Assembly (NCBI GenBank): GCA_039964455.1
Contig: JBDVXK010000024.1
Coordinates: 62,001 to 126,000 of the forward strand
Direction: 5' to 3'
Source: CALJFL01 sp039964455
Lineage (GTDB): Bacteria; Pseudomonadota; Gammaproteobacteria; Pseudomonadales; Halieaceae
DNA: 64,000 nucleotides
This document shows, in pieces, positions 52,714 through 59,490 of this stretch. The position numbers and the translations under genes are program-made. Below the pieces are notes generated by a model that was not told the DNA's origin, made no database searches, and was given only the letters and a program-made list of their open reading frames with translations. Positions within the stretch are counted from its first letter, which is position 1. Each line of letters starts with the position of its first letter.

Positions 52714-53550
52714 ATGTCTGATCGTCTAGCGGGAAAAGTTGCCGTTATCACCGGCGCTGCCAGCGGTATCGGAGAAGCCACGGCAAGAAGGTTTGTGGAG
52801 GAAGGCTGCCGGGTCGTATTGGGTGATATACAGGCAACTGAAGGTGAGGCGCTTAGCGCTGAACTGGGAGATAGCGCTGTATTTGCCGTGTGTAATGTCA
52901 CCCTTGAGGACGATGTCGCAAAACTGGTTGATCTCGCGGTCAGTGAGTTCGGCAAATTGGATGTCATGTTTAATAATGCCGGTATCGTCGGCGCACTTGG
53001 CCCCATTGATACCGCTATTGAGGCCGAATGGAGCGCCACGCTTGCGGTACTCCTCAATGGCGTATTTTTTGGAATGAAGCACGCTTCACGAGTGATGAAA
53101 GCACAAGGGTCCGGCTCTATCATCAGCATGTCCAGCGTTTCAGGCGTCACCGGCGGCCTGGGCCCACACGCCTACTCCGCTGCCAAAAGTGCCGTGATCG
53201 GACTGACCAAGAATGTCGCCGCAGAGGTATGCGGCTACGGGGTGCGAGTGAACGCGATCGCGCCTTATAGCGTTGCCACTTCAATGGTCGCAGATGCCTA
53301 CCTGCATGATCATAAGGCGATAGACGAGACGATCAAGATGCTGACTGACGAGTCGCCGCTGGTGAACCGACCTGGCCTAGCGTTAGACGTAGCCAATGCA
53401 GCCTTGTGGCTTGCCAGTGACGAGTCTGGCTACACTTCGGGACATACACTAACGGTTGACGCGGGCATTACAACGGGAGCTATGCCCGGTGGGCCACGCT
53501 TCTCTGAATATCTGCCAATGCAACGCGAGGCTGGAAAGTCCGGTCTGTAA
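52714..53550 (+). CDS. SDR family oxidoreductase (1 of 2 paralogues)
   Basis: A 278-residue classical SDR, probably NAD-dependent. The cofactor motif is TGAASGIGEATARRF (Asp after strand two, GDIQA). NNAGIVGA, MSSVSGVTGG and AYSAAKSAVIG (Tyr-x3-Lys) are complete. Its C-terminus (SGYTSGHTLTVDAGIT, then EYLPMQREAGKSGL) is shared with the second SDR. Probably oxidises a hydroxyl on a hydrophobic substrate. A ribosome site AGGAG stands before the ATG. Confidence 0.92.
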   Translation: MSDRLAGKVAVITGAASGIGEATARRFVEEGCRVVLGDIQATEGEALSAELGDSAVFAVCNVTLEDDVAKLVDLAVSEFGKLDVMFNNAGIVGALGPIDTAIEAEWSATLAVLLNGVFFGMKHASRVMKAQGSGSIISMSSVSGVTGGLGPHAYSAAKSAVIGLTKNVAAEVCGYGVRVNAIAPYSVATSMVADAYLHDHKAIDETIKMLTDESPLVNRPGLALDVANAALWLASDESGYTSGHTLTVDAGITTGAMPGGPRFSEYLPMQREAGKSGL

Positions 53551-53599
53551 CACGCCTCAACATCACGCCGCAGGCACGCAAGCTAACAGGAAGCTAGGT

Positions 53600-54037
53600 A
53601 TGGAAAGTAGCAAAGACAGTATTCTTAAATTAATGAATGAATACTGCTACAGGATAGACAGCGGTGATCTACAGGGCTTCGCCGACCTGTTTAGTGACGG
53701 GACCTGGCTGGTTCAGGGGGATCCCACCGGTGGCGACACCGGTTCAGTCGCTGTAATGGAAACCTTGAAGAACATCATCCTTTACGATGGAAAACCGAAT
53801 ACCAAACATGTGATGAGTAATATTCAAATTGAGGTGGCGCCTGATGGCGAGAGTGCAACCGCGCAGTGCTACATAACCGTTAACCAGACTGTTCCACCTG
53901 ACTTTCCTCTTCAGCCAATTTTTATAGGCCACTACTACGACAGCTTCAGTTGCGTAAACGGCACCTGGCGGTTTACCTTACGGGATATCAGACCTGATCT
54001 GCCGGGCGATTTAAGTCATCACCGGGCAGACTTCTGA
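53600..54037 (+). CDS. SnoaL/NTF2-like family protein (3 of 3)
   Basis: A 145-residue NTF2-like protein with MNEYCYRIDSGDLQGFADLFSD and SNIQIEVAPDGESATAQCYITV. Start at 53600 is chosen since the family pattern starts there; an earlier in-frame start lies inside the preceding SDR gene. A hairpin with T-rich tail follows. Function as for the other two. Confidence 0.8.
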   Translation: MESSKDSILKLMNEYCYRIDSGDLQGFADLFSDGTWLVQGDPTGGDTGSVAVMETLKNIILYDGKPNTKHVMSNIQIEVAPDGESATAQCYITVNQTVPPDFPLQPIFIGHYYDSFSCVNGTWRFTLRDIRPDLPGDLSHHRADF

Positions 54038-54079
54038 GTCGTCACCCATTTTTTGCTAACAGACCGCTTTACTACTAAT

Positions 54080-54100
54080 ACGGGCTCTGGGCCCGTTTAT
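54080..54100 (+). terminator. Hairpin after the third SnoaL gene
   Basis: ACGGGC-TCTGG-GCCCGT, six pairs, followed by TTTAT. Probably an intrinsic terminator or attenuator before the second SDR. Confidence 0.55.
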
Positions 54101-54120
54101 CCAATGGAGATACCATCATC

Positions 54121-54957
54121 ATGAGATTGGCCAACAAAACTGCCCTGGTTACCGGAGGCGCCAGCGGTCTGGGTGCTGCAGCCGTAGAACGCTTTATTGA
54201 GGAAGGCTGCGTCGTGTGCATTTGCGATATACAGGACGAAGCCGGGGAAGCCTTTGCTGCCAACTTTGGCGATAAGGCGTTCTACCAACATTGCAACGTT
54301 ACTGTCGAAGATGAGGTAGCCGCCGCCGTCGATGCCGCTGTTGATCGCTTCGGCAAACTGGACGCTGTTTTCCATAGCGCTGGTATCGTTGGCGCAGTAG
54401 GTCCCATTTCCACCACGCCAGGCGATGAGTGGCGCTTCAGCATAGATGTTCTGCTCAATGGAACATTCTACGCACTCAAGCATGCAGCTCGCGTTATGGG
54501 GCCTCAGGGCAGCGGCTCTATCGTCTGCATGGCCAGCACGGCTGGCTTGATGGGTGGACTTGGCCCACACGCTTACGCCGCAGCTAAGCATGGTGTAGTT
54601 GGCCTGACCAAGAATGTGGGAGTGGAGTTGGCCTCAAAAGGCGTGAGAGTGAACGCCATTGCGGCTGCAAGCATGGCCACCCCCATGGTTGCCAGCGTGG
54701 TAACCGGTGATCCTACCGACCTGGCAGGTGCCCGCGAGAAACTGGCCGCAGCCTCACCTATACACGGACGCGCAGGCCTGCCAGAAGACGTTGCCAATGC
54801 GGCGCTATATCTGGCCAGCGATGAGTCGGGCTATACAACCGGACACACACTCACAGTCGACGCGGGCTTCACGGTTGGCGCAACAGTAGAAGGACCCGCC
54901 TTTGCCGAGTACGCGCCTATCGTTAGAGAGGCTGGGAAGTCTGGGCTCGATAGCTGA
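54121..54957 (+). CDS. SDR family oxidoreductase (2 of 2 paralogues)
   Basis: A 278-residue SDR of exactly the same length as the SDR at 52714. The cofactor motif is TGGASGLGAAAVERF, and AYAAAKHGVVG holds the Tyr-x3-Lys. The usual NNAG reads HSAG (FHSAGIVGA), a rare change near the active site. The common C-terminal tail indicates a tandem duplication with the SnoaL gene between. Confidence 0.9.
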   Translation: MRLANKTALVTGGASGLGAAAVERFIEEGCVVCICDIQDEAGEAFAANFGDKAFYQHCNVTVEDEVAAAVDAAVDRFGKLDAVFHSAGIVGAVGPISTTPGDEWRFSIDVLLNGTFYALKHAARVMGPQGSGSIVCMASTAGLMGGLGPHAYAAAKHGVVGLTKNVGVELASKGVRVNAIAAASMATPMVASVVTGDPTDLAGAREKLAAASPIHGRAGLPEDVANAALYLASDESGYTTGHTLTVDAGFTVGATVEGPAFAEYAPIVREAGKSGLDS

Positions 54958-54988
54958 CTGATGTATCACCTAACCTAAATACCCGACT

Positions 54989-55004
54989 GGGGCGGAAACG
55001 CCCC
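54989..55004 (+). terminator. GNRA-loop hairpin after the second SDR
   Basis: Six G-C-rich pairs closed by a GAAA tetraloop, 32 bases after the SDR stop. No T-run follows; the minus side has TTTTTGGGG before it. Confidence 0.4.
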
Positions 55005-55100
55005 AAAAACTATTTACCCGTGACAGCCAACGATATTCTGTCAACCAAAGACCGCTAGCAGCATCTTCTGCAAGTTCAGCCTTGCCTCTCGCAATACTCC

Positions 55101-55156
55101 TCAAAACATATCGAATTATGCATCTGCCTCTCAAACCGCATCGCATTTTGCATCAG
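55101..55156. repeat. Two imperfect 26-base direct repeats, 30-base period
   Basis: TCAAAACATATCGAATTATG... at 55101 and TCAAACCGCATCGCATTTTG... at 55131 agree in 20 of 26 positions. They lie within the intergenic region and may be binding sites or chance. Confidence 0.45.
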
Positions 55157-55368
55157 CTGGTTTTAAGTGACCTGATATCCGTGCCGCCTACCGGCTCATT
55201 ATTACAATCTTGCCTTTAAAGTCCCCCGATTTCTCACCAACACTAAAACAAAACGTGCACTGCGTCACATTAACGCAAGCTAGCGCCACCTCATGCTTCT
55301 TGTTAGCAGCGTCTGGCATAGGTGTTGCGTAATCGCCACTACGGGAAACTTTTCGAGGGCAAAAAGCC

Positions 55369-55653
55369 ATGACAACCAAAGAACATGCTTTAAGGGTGAT
55401 TAACGCTGATGGGGCAATTTGCGAGCGCCGCTCGAATCACCCCGAAACGCAACTGGTGCGGCTTACAGATGATCAGCAAATGGTACTCAGTACAAAGAGG
55501 CAGTTTGGCTGGCGAATCCTTTTCCACCGGCAGCCCGCGTTTGGCGAGACCGAGGTAGTGATAACGGACGATGCACATTCGGCATTCTGGGTCCTGGGAA
55601 GAGATGGCTCCTTAAAACAGACCTTTAACATCAGGACTGAAGACTTTGTTTAG
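55369..55653 (+). CDS. Small protein of unknown function, first gene of pilin cluster
   Basis: A 94-residue polar protein without signal or membrane helix (MTTKEHALRVINADGAICER, WVLGRDGSLKQTFNIRTEDF). I recognise no family. GAGGG stands before the ATG, and its stop overlaps the fimT-like start by eight bases, so it is coupled to the pilin genes. It could be a cytoplasmic regulator or chaperone for them. Confidence 0.6.
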   Translation: MTTKEHALRVINADGAICERRSNHPETQLVRLTDDQQMVLSTKRQFGWRILFHRQPAFGETEVVITDDAHSAFWVLGRDGSLKQTFNIRTEDFV

Positions 55654-56242
55654 ACTTACTGACAACCTTTTAGCAAGGCATCGCTTGGCTTCTGCGCGAG
55701 CACTCGCTGGATTTACGCTGGTCGAGCTCATGATAGTGCTCGTCATCGCAGTTGTGATCCTGGCGGTTGGTATTCCCAGCTATAAGACGATATCCGAGCG
55801 CTCTGTGATCAAGCTTGCAACCAATGAGCTTGTTGACACATTCAGCTTTGCCGGCAGTCAATCGATGCTTTCCGGGCCGGGCAACGATATAAGCATCATT
55901 TTTAACGCTGCTTCACCCAGCCAATGGTGCTACGGCATTAGCAACCAGACAAGCTGCGATTGCAACGTATCTGATCCCAACGACAGTGTAGCGTGCACAA
56001 TCGAGGCATCCGGGGCAAGGCAACTTAAGGTTATATCGTCCTCGGATTACGACGAGAAAATCGTAATGAACACTACGAACTTTCTGGCCAGTAGCGCAAA
56101 GTTTTCCTCCGTTCGGAGGTTAGTGCAGCCTGGGGACATAACACTGAATTCAACATCATACTCAACGCGAGTGAGTCTTAACGCCATGGGGCTTGTACAT
56201 GCTTGCTCTGATAAGGGCCTGGGATATTTATCATGCGACTAA
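55646..56242 (+). CDS. GspH/FimT-family minor pseudopilin
   Basis: A 198-residue prepilin. A 22-residue leader ends in ALAG, followed by FTLVELMIVLVIAVVILAVG with Glu at +5, the PilD site. The globular part has paired Cys (CYGISNQTSCDCN). The TTG start overlaps the preceding gene. FimT-type minor pilins help initiate type IV pili and can bind DNA. Confidence 0.9.
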   Translation: MFRLTDNLLARHRLASARALAGFTLVELMIVLVIAVVILAVGIPSYKTISERSVIKLATNELVDTFSFAGSQSMLSGPGNDISIIFNAASPSQWCYGISNQTSCDCNVSDPNDSVACTIEASGARQLKVISSSDYDEKIVMNTTNFLASSAKFSSVRRLVQPGDITLNSTSYSTRVSLNAMGLVHACSDKGLGYLSCD

Positions 56243-56934
56243 CTCGTCAGTCTGGTTTTACGCTCGTTCAACTCATGATATCGATGGTGCTGGGTTCGAT
56301 TGTGATTCTTGGTGCATCGCAACTTTATGCCGGAATAGTCACTTCCGGAGCAAATGCAAGGGCCAACATCACACTAACTCACCAGGTTCGAACCTTATTC
56401 TTCACGCTCAGTTCTGACTTGCGCCGAAGCGGATACTGGGAGCCAGATCTGAGCACAGCGGCGCTCTGGAACAACCCCTTTACATCGCCTGAAAATGATC
56501 TAAGAACAGGTAAGCTGACGGATAGCCCCGCTAACTCATGTGTACTGTACAGCTATGACGTAACGACCAATGGAGTCGTAGACGACGGCAGCGTTGATCC
56601 AACAATTACCGATCGTTTCGGGTTCAGGCTTAATGAAGCCTCTGTTCAATCATTCAGTGGCGGCACATTCAGCTGTGATGAAGGGGATTGGACAACAGTT
56701 ACAGGGCCTGAAATACAAGTAAGCGAGCTCTCATTCGTAATAAATCAGACCTGCCTGAACATTCAGAACAACACAACCTCAAGTTGTCCATGCGCTGCCG
56801 GCAGCACCTGCCAGACTTTACGAGCGGTCGATTTGGAAATTACAGCCAATTGGGCGAGTTCGCCTGACGATGAGGTGACGATCGGTGGATCGGTTCATAT
56901 TCGCAATGACAAATTTGAACTTCTGGTGGACTAG
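56233..56934 (+). CDS. PilW-like minor pilin with Gln at +5
   Basis: A 233-residue prepilin with a short leader (MRLTRQSG) and FTLVQLMISMVLGSIVILG. The mature +5 residue is Gln instead of the almost invariant Glu. The globular domain has several Cys pairs (CSPCAAG-like: SSCPCAAGSTCQ). The order after FimT and before a PilX-like gene matches PilW. Overlaps the previous gene by ten bases. Confidence 0.88.
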   Translation: MRLTRQSGFTLVQLMISMVLGSIVILGASQLYAGIVTSGANARANITLTHQVRTLFFTLSSDLRRSGYWEPDLSTAALWNNPFTSPENDLRTGKLTDSPANSCVLYSYDVTTNGVVDDGSVDPTITDRFGFRLNEASVQSFSGGTFSCDEGDWTTVTGPEIQVSELSFVINQTCLNIQNNTTSSCPCAAGSTCQTLRAVDLEITANWASSPDDEVTIGGSVHIRNDKFELLVD

Positions 56935-56935
56935 C

Positions 56936-58090
56936 ATGAGTTATTCAGGTCAGCCGACAAGGCAAATGACACAGATCGTCAACCGTGCTTCAAACCCCGC
57001 CGATAATGGGTGTACACAAATGAAATGCGAATGCTCGATGCTCGGCCGTCAGGGTAGAGCGAAGGCTCAACGTGGTGTCGCTACTGTGGCCGTATCAATG
57101 ATCATAATAATGATATCCATGGTCGCCCTCAGGTTTCTGGGTGACTCGAGTGTGGCAAATATACGCGCGACATCCAATGAGGAGTTAGCCCGGGAGGCGC
57201 AGCATGCCGCCGAGGCGGCCCTGGACTTTGCTATAGCATGGTACGCAAAAAATGAGCCCGAGTGGACGAATGACGGAACCAAGCTGGTGGCCACACTCGA
57301 CGACGCTGTGCCACAGGCATTGACCAGAACGGGAGACCGCTACATCGAAGCGGTTACATTTACCCGGGACCTTACTGCACGAGATTTTATTCGAGTGAAT
57401 GCATCCGTAAGATCTCAGAATAATTCAACTATTGTTGCGCAAAATCAGCAGTATATTCACGACAATCACCTGCTGCGTGCACCCGATATTGTTGGCCCAC
57501 CACTTGTAGTCGCCGGCTGCTTCGCCGAGGCGAAAGGCAATCCAAAAGTTTATCCAGAAAATGTTGGGGACATTGTCGTACTGACCTCTAGTGGCAGCGA
57601 CTGCACTGACCTGGGTCACCTCCAACTAAACGGCGGAGTCGCGGCTCTCAATGCGTTTGATCCTGACAAATTGTGGGATCTCACTTTCAGTGTGTCACGC
57701 CAATCTCTGAAAGAAATTGCTGCTAGTGAAGAGGCAGCGGGCACGGCAGATGATGAACGCACTGTAGTCTGGGTCTACGATGACAAGAATTATCACCAGT
57801 CCTGGGGTAGCGCAGATTCGCCGATCATTCTTATCTTCGACGAAGACGCTGATTGTCCAAAAATCAATGGCAGCCCCGAAATTTTCGGCATCGTTTTCAT
57901 CGATAGCGAATGCGACAGCGGCAGCGGCTGGGGTGGTCTGACAGTAACTGGAACTGTAGCCATCAATGGCAAACTGAGAAAGCTTAATGCCAACACTGAA
58001 ATAAGGGCATGGGGCACAGCCTCAAACGACACCAATAATCTGAAATCATCCCGAGTCGCCCGAATTCCGGCGACATGGCGCGACTTTTAG
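56936..58090 (+). CDS. PilX-like minor pilin assembly protein
   Basis: A 384-residue protein with a long, basic leader of about 44 residues ending near KAQRG, then VATVAVSMIIIMISMVALRF. This is the PilX/GspK type of hydrophobic start, without Glu at +5. The first 18 codons of a longer frame overlap pilW; the ATG at 56936 is preferred. The region after residue about 60 is the usual EEARREAQHAAEAALDFA-like helix (NEELAREAQHAAEAALDFA). Confidence 0.82.
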   Translation: MSYSGQPTRQMTQIVNRASNPADNGCTQMKCECSMLGRQGRAKAQRGVATVAVSMIIIMISMVALRFLGDSSVANIRATSNEELAREAQHAAEAALDFAIAWYAKNEPEWTNDGTKLVATLDDAVPQALTRTGDRYIEAVTFTRDLTARDFIRVNASVRSQNNSTIVAQNQQYIHDNHLLRAPDIVGPPLVVAGCFAEAKGNPKVYPENVGDIVVLTSSGSDCTDLGHLQLNGGVAALNAFDPDKLWDLTFSVSRQSLKEIAASEEAAGTADDERTVVWVYDDKNYHQSWGSADSPIILIFDEDADCPKINGSPEIFGIVFIDSECDSGSGWGGLTVTGTVAINGKLRKLNANTEIRAWGTASNDTNNLKSSRVARIPATWRDF

Positions 58091-58100
58091 GGAGATCTGC

Positions 58101-58961
58101 ATGCGCACACTGAACCCCAAAAAACAAAAAGGTTTCGGCATGACAGATGCAATCATCGCATCCGGCCTGGTCGGGGCTTCGATTGTATCCTTGGGCGATC
58201 TCGCCGGAGACTACAATAAAGAGCTGAGGACGGCCAATACTCGTACAGAGGCCATCGCCCATGCCGAACAAAAAGTGGAGAACTTCCGCTCTCTGGTCGA
58301 CAAGGAAGAGTTTGAAGAATTTGTTGTGGACTCAGAGTCTGCTGAAACGAAAAGTGCGCGTAGTACTGAGTTTAATCGCAGCTGGCAGGTAACCAACCAG
58401 ACCGAGCTGTACAGGCAGGCCTCAGTCACCGTTGCATGGGCAGATGGAAAAGACGAAAACAAGGTCGTGCTTAAAACGCTTTTTTTCGCTGAAGACCCGT
58501 TTGAGGCCGGGAGAAAGCTGATGACCCTGGCTTCAACAACCGTGGGAAACCTGGGGTCCATTGGCATCACGGACTTGGACGGCGATGGACTGACTGACAT
58601 CAACAACAACTACGGTGATGGAGATGGTAGTGATACTGAGGGCGGGCCGGGCGATATTGACGGAGATAATAGTGTGCTTCCCAGCTACTCTATAACCCTA
58701 AGCGGTAAGGTCGATGAGAAAAAGTACTTTGATTATCGAAAAGGCGTATCAGTTAGCGGCAGCTATGGTGGAATGTGCGTCAACGAAAAGGATTCTTACA
58801 GCTGCACTCTCGGGCCTATAGAAGGCGGTGAATCGTGGTCTGGAACCTTATCCATTCCGGCAAAGAAGAATGGGGTTATTTGCACCGCCACCTCCCTGAC
58901 TGGACTTACCGAAAATACCGAGCTGGATGTCATGATACGCAAAAAAAGTAAGTATTGCTGA
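58101..58961 (+). CDS. PilV-like minor pilin with Asp at +5 and Ca-like motif
   Basis: A 286-residue prepilin-like protein. A leader MRTLNPKKQKG is followed by FGMTDAIIASGLVGASIV, so mature +5 is Asp instead of Glu. A central DLDGDGLTDINNNYGDGDGS stretch (about residues 173-192) continues with an acidic GDIDGDN, similar to dockerin or thrombospondin-type calcium loops. Two Cys pairs lie near the C-terminus. It occupies the place of PilV or of a PilY1-associated pilin. No pilY1 follows; the convergent pilE gene comes next. Confidence 0.75.
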   Translation: MRTLNPKKQKGFGMTDAIIASGLVGASIVSLGDLAGDYNKELRTANTRTEAIAHAEQKVENFRSLVDKEEFEEFVVDSESAETKSARSTEFNRSWQVTNQTELYRQASVTVAWADGKDENKVVLKTLFFAEDPFEAGRKLMTLASTTVGNLGSIGITDLDGDGLTDINNNYGDGDGSDTEGGPGDIDGDNSVLPSYSITLSGKVDEKKYFDYRKGVSVSGSYGGMCVNEKDSYSCTLGPIEGGESWSGTLSIPAKKNGVICTATSLTGLTENTELDVMIRKKSKYC

Positions 58962-58972
58962 GAGCCAACAGC

Positions 58973-59365
58973 TCACCTGGACCAACAATCTTGTGACGCG
59001 TAAGCGCTCGTCACTGCTCCATCCTGGTTGATTGCGAAAGTTCCGCATTTATCACGAGTTTGGGCAGCGGTAGGCGTTGCAGTTGCCAGGAAACCCGCCG
59101 CATCATTGGACACCATGCTGAGAGTGTAGTGACCTGACTTTGTCTTGGCTCCACTCCACACATCTGCAAGACCGCCATAAGCGACATTATTCGCTCGCCA
59201 CTTCTCCTGGGCAAAGCGCAATGACTCAAGGCTTGTCTTCGCATCAAGCCGATTGCCCCGGAGCACATACGAGTTATAAGCAGGTAACGCGATGGCAGCA
59301 AGAATACCAACAATCGCCACCACTATTATTAGCTCTACTAAGGTAAAACCCTTGTTTTTACGCAC
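58973..59365 (-). CDS. pilE: Type IV pilin PilE-like
   Basis: A 130-residue pilin with a six-residue leader MRKNKG and FTLVELIIVVAIVGILAAIA with Glu at +5. The C-terminal disulfide is CGTFAINQDGAVTSAYASQDC. This is the PilE minor-pilin type that usually ends the fimT-pilVWXY1E cluster, but it is here on the opposite strand, 12 bases from the PilV-like end. The start is GTG. Confidence 0.9.
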   Translation of the reverse strand: MRKNKGFTLVELIIVVAIVGILAAIALPAYNSYVLRGNRLDAKTSLESLRFAQEKWRANNVAYGGLADVWSGAKTKSGHYTLSMVSNDAAGFLATATPTAAQTRDKCGTFAINQDGAVTSAYASQDCWSR

Positions 59366-59421
59366 TGAAAAACCCCAGTTCCGATTCAGTCGTCACTGTA
59401 AGGTTTACGAAATGAATTTTC

Positions 59422-59462
59422 AAAAATAGCTGGGTAGGATGTGAATACGGTCACACTCTACC
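59422..59462 (-). terminator. Probable terminator of the monooxygenase operon
   Basis: A 30-base imperfect inverted repeat at 59433-59462 pairs GGTAG with CTACC and GTGA with TCAC around a six-base loop, with a mismatched middle. On the minus strand an ATTTTTG run follows. It is 28 bases after the monooxygenase stop. Confidence 0.5.
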
Positions 59463-59490
59463 GCAGCCTTCTGTCATATTGATGAGGTGA

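Larger units (their letters stand above)
54958..55368. other. 410-bp intergenic region before the minor pilin cluster
   Basis: No convincing gene. It holds a GGGGCG-GAAA-CGCCCC hairpin (54989-55004) just after the SDR stop, a pair of imperfect 30-base-period repeats (55101-55156), and then the leader of the 94-residue gene. A 63-codon minus-strand frame here lacks any protein-like character. Confidence 0.6.

Noticed and set aside
52720..52740. GCTAGACG on the minus strand at the start of the first SDR
   Set aside because: Only eight bases match the shared motif and they lie inside coding sequence.
55320..55368. Possible cyclic-di-GMP (GEMM) riboswitch before the pilin cluster
   Set aside because: GAGGGCAAAAAGCC superficially recalls the aptamer core, but the conserved GGGCAAACC and GACGCAAAGCC pair and helices are not present.
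55188..55379. A 63-codon minus-strand frame before the pilin cluster
   Set aside because: No ribosome site, overlaps the start of the 94-residue gene, and has mixed low-quality composition.
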